Positions 31,724 through 40,814 of a stretch of DNA of 64,000 nt are shown here, in pieces. The position numbers were made by a program, and so were the translations under genes. Under the pieces are notes generated by a model. That model searched no databases, was not told the DNA's origin, and saw only the letters and a list, made by a program, of their open reading frames with translations. Each line of letters begins with the position of its first letter. Position 1 is the first letter of the stretch. The DNA lies in NCBI GenBank assembly GCA_016218815.1, contig JACRCX010000019.1:1-64000 (forward strand), in the 5' to 3' direction. The stretch comes from Deltaproteobacteria bacterium (lineage in GTDB: Bacteria > Myxococcota_A > Polyangia > DRWM01 > JAAZOP01).

Positions 31724-34666
31724 GTGGGGTCGTGGGGCGGATGGATCCGGGGGCGACTGGCGGAGCGGGAGCACCGCGGGCACGGGGTGTACCTGGTGCG
31801 GCTGGGGGGGATCCTCGTAGGGCTGGCGCTGGCGGTGGCGTTCTACGCGGCGGCGCTGGGGGGACGGCTGGCGGATGCGGAGGCGGAGGCGCGGCGGCGG
31901 GCGCCGGGGGCGGCCGAGCGGGACGTCGGGCTGGCGGCGCTGGTGAAGGTGCGTTACGGGCTGGACGTGGACGCGAACGCGGTGGCCTGGGTGGGAGCGG
32001 ACGAGGACCTCGGGGTGGCGACGCTGCTGGATCCGTCCGAGCAGCGACGGGCGGTGTTCGCGGCGTCGGCGGGGCCGGAGGCGGCGCGTGACGTGTTCGT
32101 GGCGGACGTGGCACTGGCGGACGACACGCCGGTGCGCATCTCGCAGCTGCGCAACCTGACGGAGTCGCCGGCGGCGGACGAGGCGGACCTGGTGGCGGCG
32201 GGGGACCTGGTGGCGTTCGTGCGCTGGGTGGCGGGGGAGCCTCCGACGGTGATCGCGCTGGACATGGCGGGGCAGGATGCGTCGCTGACCGAATCGTGGC
32301 CGGCGATCGAGCGCTGGAAGGACGCGGTCACGAACTTCCAGGAGGTGGGGCGTTTTTCCGGGATGCAGCGCCTCGAGGTGCGGCTGGCGGCGGTTCCTCG
32401 GGAGCTGCGCCTGTCGTGGGCGTCGGCGGTGCTGACGGTGGACACGGGGGACGGGCGGGTCGTGGTCGATCTCCTGGGGCGGGTGCGGGAGGGTGCGGCG
32501 CTGGTGGCCGGGGTGACGCCGACGACGAAGGCGATCCGGGGGCACGTGGCGTGGGCCGTGGACACGGCGCGGGAGTGGGTGGGGGCGGGTCCGATCGAGA
32601 CGCTGGAGTACTTCGCGTTCCGGTTCGCGGACGAGCTGAAGCAGGCGACGGTCTCGACGGACGAGGCCACGGCGGAGATCGAGCGGTCGCTGGCGCACAC
32701 GCGGCCGGCGGAGCTGGCGGGGAGCTATCATTTCGAGGCCCCGGAGGGGCTGGAGGACGTGGATCTCGGGTGGCCGCCGCCGGACATCACGCCGCCGGGG
32801 CTGCACGGGCGGATGGCGGGCGAGGGCGAGTGGACGCCGATGCTGGACGACGACTTCGTGCTGAACGAGGCGGGGGCGCCGCCGACGTTCTACACGACCT
32901 TCCTGCGCACGGACCCCGAGCGACCGTTCTCGGTGGTGTACGCGGTGTTGTGGGATCCGCGGCGCGCGACCCTGCACCCCTCGGGCGGCTCGATCGAGCC
33001 GAAGGCGGCGACGGGGGAGACGTCGACGGGGATGGTGCCGCGCGACGATCCGACGATCCGACGGTTCGTCGCCGGCTTCAACGGCGGCTTCCAGGCGCTG
33101 CACGGCGAGTTCGGGTTGTTCCAGGACGGGACGATGTACCTGCCGCCCAAGGCGTGGGGCGGGATGGTGTTCCTGCTCCGCGGCGGGCGCGCCGCGGTGG
33201 GCACGTGGCCCGGTCCGGACGAGACGGTCGCGTTGTACGCGGGCGGGGCGACGTACGAGCAGGATCCGGACGGCGTGAACGAGAAGGCGCTGGAGGAGTG
33301 GTTCGGCGAGCAGGGTGTGGTTTCGTTCCGGCAGAACCTGACGCCGTTGTTCGGGCACGGGCAGATCAATCCGTACGGCCGCAAGTGGTGGGGCTCCAGT
33401 CCCAAGGACCTGGACGACCCCAACCCGGTGACGGTGCGCTCGGCGATCTGCTGGACGCAGCGCGGGCACATGGGCTACTTCTACGGACTGTCGACCAACC
33501 TGGACGCGCTGGTCTCGGCGATGGAGCTGGCCGAGTGCCGTTACGGGCTGCACCTGGACATGAACGGGGGCAACGTCGGCTGGGAGTTCTACCGGGTCGT
33601 GGACGCGGGGACGCCGGCGTCCTCGGGGATGCGGGCGGGGTTCCAGGCGGAGGGCGAGGTTCCCGGCCGGACGGACCTGCGCTTCCGGGCGCGGGGGTTG
33701 TTCGAGGGGATGGACATCTTCCGGTTCCCGCGGTACGTGCAGCGCGAGCCGCGCGACTTCTTCTACCTGGTGCTGGAGGAGAACCTGCCGACGCCGGACG
33801 TCCCGTTCGAGGGCGGGGGCGAGGAGGACGGGAAGTGGTCGCAGCGCGGCCTGCCGGCGCGGTCCTATCCGCCGGCGATGGTCTTCACGTCCGGGCCGGC
33901 CGACGCCTCGGGTACCGCTCGGGTCTACCTTCTGGCGCTGGATCCGCGCTGGATGGCGGTTTCGCGAGGGCCGGCGGCCTCCACCGACGCGCCTTCGCCG
34001 GAGGACCCGCCTTCGCCCGAGGACGGGCCGCGGCAGGCGGGCTCCGAGGGCTCTCCGGTCGCCGCGTTTGCGCCCGTCGCAGGGTCGCCGGCCGTGTGGC
34101 GGGGCGACGGGCCGGCGCCGTTCGCGGCGGACGATGCGGTGGTGGTGCTGGCGCGGGATCCGTTGGGGTTGGAGAACCTCTTCCTGGTGGAGCGGTGGGC
34201 GGACGCGCAGGCGCGGCTGGGGGGCTGGCCGGTGGTGCTGGTGCTGCGCGGGGAGCCGTTGTCGGAGGCGAGCACGGGGGCGTACGCGGGGGCGTTCGGG
34301 TCGATCGCGGGGAAGCGGTTCCTGCTGTACGCGGAGGCGGGGAGCGGGGACGGGCCGGCGCTGTACCGGGCGTTGCGGGCGGCGGGAGCGGAGCGGATCG
34401 TGGGGGTGTCGCGGTCGGATGCGCTGGGCTGGGTGTTCCTGTACGGGTCGGGGGAAGGGGAGCGGCGTCCGTTGACGCGACCGGAGCTATCGACGGCGCC
34501 GGTCGACGGCTGGGCGGAGTTCTCGCCGGCCGGGCTGCCTGCCGTGCTGGAGGTGCTGCAGCAGACGCAGGTGGTGGCGCCCGGGGTGTGGAACCCGCCG
34601 CACACGCGGCGCATCCGGTATTTCAGGACGGACGACCAGCGGGCGCGGCCTCTTCGTTCGTATTGA
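31724..34666 (+). CDS. Membrane-anchored phosphodiester glycosidase-domain protein
   Basis: A 980-residue protein with one N-terminal membrane helix (YLVRLGGILVGLALAVAFYAA, about 23-43), a large region of unknown type, and around 440-640 a phosphodiester-glycosidase (NAGPA-like) domain: FVAGFNGGF, GTMYLPPKAWGGM and YGLHLDMNGGNVGWEF are recognisable. The rest of the C-terminus is beta-rich. Substrate unknown; glycan or phospholipid-linked sugar is likely, in line with the glycosyltransferase 128 bases upstream. The GTG start follows GGAGGGAATGTC. Confidence 0.7.
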   Translation: MGSWGGWIRGRLAEREHRGHGVYLVRLGGILVGLALAVAFYAAALGGRLADAEAEARRRAPGAAERDVGLAALVKVRYGLDVDANAVAWVGADEDLGVATLLDPSEQRRAVFAASAGPEAARDVFVADVALADDTPVRISQLRNLTESPAADEADLVAAGDLVAFVRWVAGEPPTVIALDMAGQDASLTESWPAIERWKDAVTNFQEVGRFSGMQRLEVRLAAVPRELRLSWASAVLTVDTGDGRVVVDLLGRVREGAALVAGVTPTTKAIRGHVAWAVDTAREWVGAGPIETLEYFAFRFADELKQATVSTDEATAEIERSLAHTRPAELAGSYHFEAPEGLEDVDLGWPPPDITPPGLHGRMAGEGEWTPMLDDDFVLNEAGAPPTFYTTFLRTDPERPFSVVYAVLWDPRRATLHPSGGSIEPKAATGETSTGMVPRDDPTIRRFVAGFNGGFQALHGEFGLFQDGTMYLPPKAWGGMVFLLRGGRAAVGTWPGPDETVALYAGGATYEQDPDGVNEKALEEWFGEQGVVSFRQNLTPLFGHGQINPYGRKWWGSSPKDLDDPNPVTVRSAICWTQRGHMGYFYGLSTNLDALVSAMELAECRYGLHLDMNGGNVGWEFYRVVDAGTPASSGMRAGFQAEGEVPGRTDLRFRARGLFEGMDIFRFPRYVQREPRDFFYLVLEENLPTPDVPFEGGGEEDGKWSQRGLPARSYPPAMVFTSGPADASGTARVYLLALDPRWMAVSRGPAASTDAPSPEDPPSPEDGPRQAGSEGSPVAAFAPVAGSPAVWRGDGPAPFAADDAVVVLARDPLGLENLFLVERWADAQARLGGWPVVLVLRGEPLSEASTGAYAGAFGSIAGKRFLLYAEAGSGDGPALYRALRAAGAERIVGVSRSDALGWVFLYGSGEGERRPLTRPELSTAPVDGWAEFSPAGLPAVLEVLQQTQVVAPGVWNPPHTRRIRYFRTDDQRARPLRSY

Positions 34667-34692
34667 CGTGCGTTTCCCGGAGCGGGTACTAT
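34663..34692 (+). promoter_or_regulatory. Promoter of the Ser/Thr kinase gene
   Basis: TTGACG (overlapping the previous stop), an 18-base spacer, then TACTAT followed by CCCC. Leader of about 150 bases. Confidence 0.5.
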
Positions 34693-34846
34693 CCCCGCGC
34701 GATTGTGGGCGCGGGCACGCGGTCCGGCGGGACGGCCGCGACGAGCGCTCATCGGTCGAGGATCGCTGGAGGAGCGCGGGCGCCGAGGGCCCGCGTCCAC
34801 GGCTCGAAGATCGCCCGGGTCCGCAGGGGGCGACGGAGGCGTTTCC

Positions 34847-37765
34847 GTGAAGAAGCCGATGCCCTTCGGTAAGTACTATCTGCTCGACCGGGTCAACGTC
34901 GGCGGGATGGCCGAGGTATTCAAGGCGAAGACCGAGGGCGTGGAGGGGTTCGAGCGCCTGGTCGCGGTGAAGAGGATTCTTCCGTCCATCGCCGAGGACG
35001 AAGAGTTCATCAAGATGTTCATCGACGAGGCGAAGATCGCGGTGCAGCTCACGCACCAGAACATCGCGCAGATCATCGACCTCGGGAAGGTCGGCGACGC
35101 GTACTTCATCGCGATGGAGTACATCCACGGTCGCGACCTGCGGGCGACGTTCGACCGCTCGAAGAAGAAGGGGGAGATCCTGCCCCTGCCGATGAGCTGC
35201 TTCACGATGATGAAGCTGTGCGAGGGGCTGGACTACGCGCACAACAAGAAGGACGCCTCGGGCGCGAGTCTGAACCTGGTGCACCGCGACGTCTCGCCGC
35301 AGAACATCCTGATCTCGTTCGACGGCGAGGTGAAGATCATCGACTTCGGGATCGCGAAGGCGGCGAACAAGGCGGCGAAGACGCAGGCCGGCATCCTGAA
35401 GGGGAAGTTCGGCTACATGTCGCCGGAGCAGGTCCGCGGCCTGCCGCTCGACAAGCGCTCCGACATCTTCTCCTGCGGGATCATCCTGTACGAGCTGGTG
35501 ACGGGGGAGCGGTTGTTCATCGGCGAGAGCGATTTCTCGACGCTGGAGAAGGTACGCAACGTCGAGATCATGCCGCCGACGACGTACAACCGGGCGATCC
35601 CGGAGGAGCTGGAGCGGATCGTCCTGAAGACGTTGGCCAAGGAGAAGGAGGACCGTTACCAGACGGCGATGGACCTCCACGACGATCTGCAGAGTTTCAT
35701 GTACACGATCGAGTCCTTCTTCTCGCAGAAGGACCTGGCCGCGTACCTGCGCAAGGCGTTCCCGGAGGACGTGCAGGTCGCCGGAGCGCCGGCGGCCGCC
35801 GCGCCGGAGCTCGCCGGGGCCCGGGCGTCGAAGCTGCCGCCGCCGCGCCGCACGGCGCCTCCACCGCTCAAGGCCGGCGGCCGCGGCTCGCTGCCGCCCC
35901 CGCCGCGCGCCTCGGCCCCGCCTCCGTCCAAGCGCACGATGATGGGCATGCCCGCCGCGCAGATGCCCGGGCCGTCGGCGCCGCCGCCCGTGCCCGGGCC
36001 GTCGATGCCGCCGCAGATGTCCGCGCCGCCGGGGCCGACCTCCGGTCCGACGATGCCGCTGCCGGCCGCGCCGCCCATGCCGCTGCCGCCGGCGCCGGGC
36101 GTGCGGATGCCGTCGGTCGAGCCGACGATGCCGCTGTCCGCTCCGATGCTGGCGGCCGCCATGCCTCCCGCGCCGATGCCGCAGATGTCGGCGCCGCCCG
36201 CCGCTCCGCCGCCGATCATCATGCCCGGACTGCCGCCACCGCCCGCTCCGCCCGCGCCCGTGGCGCCCCCCGCGCCGGCGCCGGAGGCTCCCGCGGCCGC
36301 TCCGTCCGCCCCGCCCGCCAAGGGCGAGGGGATGATGGAGTGGGACGACGAGGAGATGGCGACGCAGATCTACGACAAGGCCGACATGATCGAGGCGACC
36401 AAGGGCCTATCGATCGACACGTCGGGCCTGTCCAGGACGGGCGCTCCGGTTCCGGCCAAGCCCGCGCCGGCCGCGCCGGCTCCCGCGCCCTCCCACTATC
36501 CGGAGGCGCGTCGTTCCAAGGCGCCGATCGTCGCCGTGGCCATCCTGCTCGCGGCCGTGGTCGTGACCGTGCTGATCATCGTCTTCGGCGGGAAGAAGGA
36601 GACGCCGAGCGGGGGACCGACCGGCTCGCCCGAGGCGGGGCTGATTGCCGTCGGACCGGAGGGGGACGCCGGAAGCGGGGTTCCCGGTCCGGCCCTCGAA
36701 GCCGGCACGTCGGTCCCGGTACCGGTCGCCGACGGGGGAGCCGTGACGCCCGCGACCGATGCCGGCGCGACGGCGCCCGCCGGGAAAGCGGTCAACGTCA
36801 TCCTGGCGAGCGAGCTGCAGGCGGCGACGATCTCGATCAACGGGACGGCGACGCCGTGGCAGCGGAGCCTGTCGGTTCCGGTGCCGGAGGGCGGGACCTC
36901 GACGCTGAAGATCGACTGGCCGGGGAAGCAGTGCAAGGAGACCCTGGCCGGGAAGTGTCCCGAGTGGACGCTCGATCCGTCGATGACGTTCCTGGAGATC
37001 GCGGCGACGGACTTCGTCGCGGCGCCGATCCGCCTGGCGTTGCAGGGGACCCTGCGAGAGGGAGCGGCGCTGTTCGAGAAGGTGACGCCGGCGGGCTCGA
37101 CGACGTCGACCTACGAGGGCGTGGCGATCACGACCGAGGGGCAGTCGTCGTTCGTCGCGCTGCTGCCCGGCACGCACACGCTGGTCGTGCGGCGCGAGGG
37201 GTTCCCGGACTTCGAGCTGCCGGCGATCACGGTCCCGGAGAACGCGGCGGAGGCACAGCCGGTAGCGATCCCGCTGCTGGTGGCGCTGGAGGTGACCTCC
37301 AAGCCCGAGAGCTGTCGGGTGCTCCTGGCGCAGGGCTCCGGAGAACCGCAGGAGATCGGCGAGACGGGCACCGACCCGGTGCGGCGCCTGGTCGACTCGT
37401 CGCAGAGCTACCGGATCCGGGTCACTCGGTCCGGGTACCGCACGTTCGAGGAGGCGCTGACCTTCCAGCCGGGTCAGACGACGCTGGCGATGGCGCCGGA
37501 ACTGGAGCGCGAGGAAGGGCATCATCCGCCGCCGCCGCCGCCGGGCGAGATGGGCAAGCTGTCGGTGGTGACGCAGCCTTGGACGATGGTCTACATCCAG
37601 GGCCGCCGCGTCCGCCAGACGCCGCTCCTGAACTACGAGCTGGCGGCCGGGCGCTACCAGCTCACGCTGCTCAATCAGGACGTGGGGATCCGGCACACGG
37701 AGATGGTGATCATCCAGGCCGGCCGCACGACGATGATCCGCCGCACCCAGGACCAGCTCCGGTAG
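34847..37765 (+). CDS. PEGA-type Ser/Thr protein kinase
   Basis: A 972-residue kinase. The domain covers about 1-290, with a Gly-loop in VNVGGMAEVFKA, catalytic Lys in VAVKRIL, HRDVSPQN and DFGIAKA. A Pro/Ala/Met-rich linker (about 305-550) leads to one membrane helix (about 562-583) and an extracytoplasmic half with PEGA-like repeats, such as GKLSVVTQPWTMVYIQGRRV near the end. This is the myxobacterial PEGA kinase layout: an outside sensor, a kinase inside. It could phosphorylate ligands of the FHA proteins in this window, but nothing links them directly. The GTG start follows GGAGG. Confidence 0.85.
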   Translation: MKKPMPFGKYYLLDRVNVGGMAEVFKAKTEGVEGFERLVAVKRILPSIAEDEEFIKMFIDEAKIAVQLTHQNIAQIIDLGKVGDAYFIAMEYIHGRDLRATFDRSKKKGEILPLPMSCFTMMKLCEGLDYAHNKKDASGASLNLVHRDVSPQNILISFDGEVKIIDFGIAKAANKAAKTQAGILKGKFGYMSPEQVRGLPLDKRSDIFSCGIILYELVTGERLFIGESDFSTLEKVRNVEIMPPTTYNRAIPEELERIVLKTLAKEKEDRYQTAMDLHDDLQSFMYTIESFFSQKDLAAYLRKAFPEDVQVAGAPAAAAPELAGARASKLPPPRRTAPPPLKAGGRGSLPPPPRASAPPPSKRTMMGMPAAQMPGPSAPPPVPGPSMPPQMSAPPGPTSGPTMPLPAAPPMPLPPAPGVRMPSVEPTMPLSAPMLAAAMPPAPMPQMSAPPAAPPPIIMPGLPPPPAPPAPVAPPAPAPEAPAAAPSAPPAKGEGMMEWDDEEMATQIYDKADMIEATKGLSIDTSGLSRTGAPVPAKPAPAAPAPAPSHYPEARRSKAPIVAVAILLAAVVVTVLIIVFGGKKETPSGGPTGSPEAGLIAVGPEGDAGSGVPGPALEAGTSVPVPVADGGAVTPATDAGATAPAGKAVNVILASELQAATISINGTATPWQRSLSVPVPEGGTSTLKIDWPGKQCKETLAGKCPEWTLDPSMTFLEIAATDFVAAPIRLALQGTLREGAALFEKVTPAGSTTSTYEGVAITTEGQSSFVALLPGTHTLVVRREGFPDFELPAITVPENAAEAQPVAIPLLVALEVTSKPESCRVLLAQGSGEPQEIGETGTDPVRRLVDSSQSYRIRVTRSGYRTFEEALTFQPGQTTLAMAPELEREEGHHPPPPPPGEMGKLSVVTQPWTMVYIQGRRVRQTPLLNYELAAGRYQLTLLNQDVGIRHTEMVIIQAGRTTMIRRTQDQLR

Positions 37766-37770
37766 GAACG

Positions 37771-38373
37771 CTACTCCGCCTCGTTTTCCACGATCATGTT
37801 GCCGAGCGTCGGAGCGCAGCCGCCCGAGGCGCAGAGGACGCGGCCGGCGCGCCGGAAGGACGAGAAGGCGCCGTCCCCGTCGACGTCGCCGAAGGCCCCC
37901 ACGAAGAACCGGGAATCGGTACCGGTGCCGTCGCCGTGGTAGCAGTACTGGTACGAGATCGGCTGCGTGATCGTGAACGGGATCATCGACCAGGCGTAGG
38001 GCGCCCCCGCGGGCCCCATCCAGTCCGACTCCGCCGGCGTGTAGTGCTTCTGCCGCACGAGCGCCATGTCGTTCGGAACGCGCTGCTGGCCCGTACCGCC
38101 GGTGATGCACTCCATGGCGTTGTTCTGCGGGAACTGGGCGACCATCGCGCTGCTGATGCCGACGGCGACGGTCGAGGAGGTGGAGTCGCTGGACCGCACG
38201 ACGTAGTAGCGCTCGAGCAGGCTGGCGATCTTCCCCAGGTTGACGCGCGCCTCGCCGGCCTTCGACGCGCCGACGAACTTCATGTACAGGGGGATGGCGA
38301 TCGCCGCCAGGACCCCGAGGATCACGACGACGATCATCAGCTCGACGAGAGTGAAACCGCGTTTCGAACGCAT
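37771..38373 (-). CDS. Type IV prepilin-like protein C
   Basis: A 200-residue prepilin. The leader MRSKRG is cut before FTLVELM; Glu5 and the hydrophobic helix to about 30 are typical. The C-terminal half ends in VGAFGDVDGDGAFSSF and paired cysteines, and is closely related to protein B (39467-40069). Both have YTPAESDW and the same length, so they are tandem duplicates. A sigma-54 promoter lies upstream. It is convergent with the kinase gene, 5 bases apart. Confidence 0.85.
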   Translation of the reverse strand: MRSKRGFTLVELMIVVVILGVLAAIAIPLYMKFVGASKAGEARVNLGKIASLLERYYVVRSSDSTSSTVAVGISSAMVAQFPQNNAMECITGGTGQQRVPNDMALVRQKHYTPAESDWMGPAGAPYAWSMIPFTITQPISYQYCYHGDGTGTDSRFFVGAFGDVDGDGAFSSFRRAGRVLCASGGCAPTLGNMIVENEAE

Positions 38374-38389
38374 CCCGTGCCTCCTTCTT

Positions 38390-38404
38390 CGCCTCGGCGA
38401 GGCG
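38390..38404. promoter_or_regulatory. Stem-loop in the leader of prepilin C
   Basis: A perfect CGCCTC-GGC-GAGGCG hairpin, 16 bases before the ATG, followed on the minus strand by AAGAAGGAGG. Confidence 0.45.
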
Positions 38405-38487
38405 GCCGCGAGGATCGCCAACCGCGGGAGGCGGTGGTGCGACCATCCCTCCCAACAGCCTCGGGTCCCCGGTCGGACCAGGGTACG

Positions 38488-38503
38488 TGCAAGGGCCGGG
38501 CCA
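38488..38503 (-). promoter_or_regulatory. Sigma-54 promoter of prepilin C
   Basis: On the minus strand TGGCCCG-GCCC-TTGCA matches the -24/-12 consensus at all but one key position. The start would be near 38477, giving a 104-base leader. PilR-type activation is expected from the adjacent gene at 40815. Confidence 0.55.
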
Positions 38504-38515
38504 CGCAAGCGTAAG

Positions 38516-39424
38516 CTACTGCGCCCGGAGCGGCGGGGGGACGAGGCCCTCGGACATCTGCGCCTGCGCCTCCGGCGAGTTGAGCAGGAGGAACATCCCC
38601 GACGTGAGATACGGCTGGCGGTCCTTCCAGAGCTTCTCGAGCGTGCCGGCGGCGCGCTCGATGCTGGCGACGTCGGTATTGCTGCGAAGCTGGGCGAGAC
38701 GCGTGAGGATCCGCCGCCGCAGCTCCGGGTCGTCGGTGGCGTAGGCGGACTCCTCCAGATGTCTGGCGGCGACATCGTCGAGGTTGACCTGCTCCAGGGC
38801 CCGCGTCGCGGCCAGGGCCATCCACGGCGCACCCCCGCCGAGGGCGGCCTCGGCGCGGAGATGTTCGGCCCCTTCGACCTTGGCGCGCAGGACGCGCCGG
38901 TCGTCGTCGATCCAGCGGGGAAGCTCGTAGAACAGGTTGTAGCCGAGCATGCCGTGCAGGTCGGCGTCGTCGGGAAACCGGGCGACGCCGGCCCGCAGGA
39001 ACCGGATGCCGGCCTCGACGTTGTCCGGATTGATCCAGCCGGTGGTCGCCAGGGGGATGGCGTAGCCGGCCCAGGCATAGGGCGCGCGGAAGAACGGGTC
39101 GAGCGACGTGATGGCCTCGACGTAGCTCGACATGAACTTCGGGTCGCGCTTCTGCGAGGTCTGGGAACCGTAGTAGACGAGCAGCCGCGTCCACACGATG
39201 TCGGCGACGGCCTCGGTGTACCCCGCGGCCAGCATTCGCGCGGCGCCGGGGGACGGGAGGACGAAGGTGTCCGCGGGCGGCGGCGAGCCGGCGCGCGCCA
39301 CCCGCAGCTCGAGCCGGGCGAGCCCTCCCACCAGGGCGAGGACGCAGATCGCGGTGACCGTGATTGCCGTGGCCACGACGAGTCGTGGCCAGCGGGAGAG
39401 TCGCGGTAGCGGCGGGAGGCGCAT
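38516..39424 (-). CDS. TPR-like membrane-associated protein in pilin cluster
   Basis: A 302-residue protein with one N-terminal membrane helix (LVVATAITVTAICVLALVGGL) and an alpha-helical remainder with repeated Ala and Leu spacing, like TPR or HAT repeats. Motifs such as LDPFFRAPYAWAGY and FYELPRWIDDD do not place it in a family I know. Its position between two prepilins suggests a pilus assembly role. Confidence 0.55.
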   Translation of the reverse strand: MRLPPLPRLSRWPRLVVATAITVTAICVLALVGGLARLELRVARAGSPPPADTFVLPSPGAARMLAAGYTEAVADIVWTRLLVYYGSQTSQKRDPKFMSSYVEAITSLDPFFRAPYAWAGYAIPLATTGWINPDNVEAGIRFLRAGVARFPDDADLHGMLGYNLFYELPRWIDDDRRVLRAKVEGAEHLRAEAALGGGAPWMALAATRALEQVNLDDVAARHLEESAYATDDPELRRRILTRLAQLRSNTDVASIERAAGTLEKLWKDRQPYLTSGMFLLLNSPEAQAQMSEGLVPPPLRAQ

Positions 39425-39466
39425 GGACTGGAGAAACGGCGAGCGGCGACGGCCGAGGAGCGGGAG

Positions 39467-40069
39467 CTACTCGGTCTCGTTGGTCACGACGACGTTGCCG
39501 ACCGTCGGCGCGCAGTTGCCGGCCGAGCAGATGACCTTGCCGCGTCGCTGGAACGTGGAGTACGTCGTGTCACCATCGACGTCGCCGAACGCGCCGACCA
39601 TGAACTCCGAATCCGTGGCGACGCCGGCGCCGTGGTAGCAGTACTGGTAGGCGATGGGCATCGTGATGGAGAACGGGATGTCGCCCCAGGGCACGCCCGC
39701 CGCGGGATCGACCCAGTCCGACTCGGCCGGGGTGTACTTCTTGTTGGAGACGTCGGCGATCACGGCCGGGACGTTGGAGATGGGGCCCGTGTCGGCGTTG
39801 ATGCAGGTGTCGCCGCACTGCGGGTACTGGGCGACCATCGTGGTCGAGGTCCCGACCGCGACGGTGAGGTCGGTGGCGGTGTTGGCGCGGGAGTCGTAGT
39901 AGCGCTCGAGGAGGCTGCCGATCTTGCCCAGGTTGAGGCGAGCCTCGCCGGCCTTCGAGGACTGTACGAACTTCATGTACAGCGGGATGGCGATGGCCGC
40001 GAGAATGCCGAGGATGACGACGACGATCATCAGCTCGACCAGGGTAAAGCCCTTCTTGTTCCGATTCAT
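39467..40069 (-). CDS. Type IV prepilin-like protein B
   Basis: A 200-residue prepilin with leader MNRNKKG before FTLVELM. The C-terminal half has GAFGDVDGD and paired Cys as in protein C, and YTPAESDW. The pair with C looks like a gene duplication with the 302-residue gene in between. No sigma-54 box in the 61-base gap, so it is probably transcribed from upstream of prepilin A. Confidence 0.85.
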   Translation of the reverse strand: MNRNKKGFTLVELMIVVVILGILAAIAIPLYMKFVQSSKAGEARLNLGKIGSLLERYYDSRANTATDLTVAVGTSTTMVAQYPQCGDTCINADTGPISNVPAVIADVSNKKYTPAESDWVDPAAGVPWGDIPFSITMPIAYQYCYHGAGVATDSEFMVGAFGDVDGDTTYSTFQRRGKVICSAGNCAPTVGNVVVTNETE

Positions 40070-40096
40070 GTCCGACTCCTCCTTCTTTCAGGGCGA

Positions 40097-40113
40097 CAGG
40101 CCACCGTGGCCTG
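40097..40113. promoter_or_regulatory. Stem-loop in the leader of prepilin B
   Basis: CAGGCCAC-C-GTGGCCTG perfect stem, 27 bases before the ATG, followed on the minus strand by AGAAGGAGG. Confidence 0.45.
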
Positions 40114-40130
40114 GCCCGCTACCGGCGCGC

Positions 40131-40700
40131 TCAAGGGGTGCCGCGGAGCACCGTCATTATGTTCACCTTGCTGGACAGCAGGAACTGGGAACACTGACCC
40201 TCGGCCGGCGTGTCGCTCGGATTGCCTCCGGCATTGGGGTTGCCCCACGCCGCAGCCGCCCACCAGTGGTCGTTGGCGTCCCCGGCGAATCCGGCCGGGA
40301 CGCCAAGGCTGGAGGGATCCGTGCCCGGGAGACCGGCGACGACCACGTAGCCGAAACGCACGGCGCTCTGCGGGCGGAAGCCGAGCTGGTTCCAGGCGGT
40401 GTAGATGGGATCGCCGCCGCCCACCCAGCCGAGGAAACCGAAGTCGCCGCGCGGCGCGTTGACCGGGCGGCGGTTGGCGTAGGAGAACGATCCGGACACG
40501 TTGAGGAACTGTCCGAACTCGGCCCGGTACGCGTCCTGCTTCGCCGCGATGTCGCGCAGCAGTGCCTGCGCCTCCGCCGATTTCGACTGGTGCAACTGCG
40601 ACTGGAAGGTGGGCACGGCGATCGCCGCCAGCACCCCGAGGATGATCACGACGATCATCAACTCCAGCAGCGTGAACCCCTTGGACACCTTGCCACTCAT
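40131..40700 (-). CDS. Type IV prepilin-like protein A
   Basis: A 189-residue prepilin with leader MSGKVSKG before FTLLELM and Glu5. The C-terminal half differs from B and C (GDANDHWWAAAAWGNPN), so it may be a minor pilin or the major pilin PilA. It lies 114 bases downstream of pilR on the same strand. A TGGCGCG-CCGC-TTGCT box lies close upstream but its expected start would leave a 5-base leader. Confidence 0.85.
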   Translation of the reverse strand: MSGKVSKGFTLLELMIVVIILGVLAAIAVPTFQSQLHQSKSAEAQALLRDIAAKQDAYRAEFGQFLNVSGSFSYANRRPVNAPRGDFGFLGWVGGGDPIYTAWNQLGFRPQSAVRFGYVVVAGLPGTDPSSLGVPAGFAGDANDHWWAAAAWGNPNAGGNPSDTPAEGQCSQFLLSSKVNIMTVLRGTP

Positions 40701-40725
40701 CTGGACCTCCCTTCAAGCAAGCGGC

Positions 40726-40740
40726 GCGCCAACGTGGCGC
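40726..40740. promoter_or_regulatory. Stem-loop in the leader of prepilin A
   Basis: GCGCCA-ACG-TGGCGC, 25 bases before the ATG; third prepilin with the same layout. Confidence 0.4.
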
Positions 40741-40814
40741 CCGCGCCCGCACCGAACGATTCCGCCCGGTTGCACGCCCGCGCGACCGGACCGGGGCGCA
40801 AGTGACGAAGAACG

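Noticed and set aside
40716..40731. Sigma-54-like box upstream of prepilin A (TGGCGCG-CCGC-TTGCT)
   Set aside because: A good match, but transcription would start about 5 bases before the ATG and after the ribosome site, so it is probably a by-product of the hairpin.
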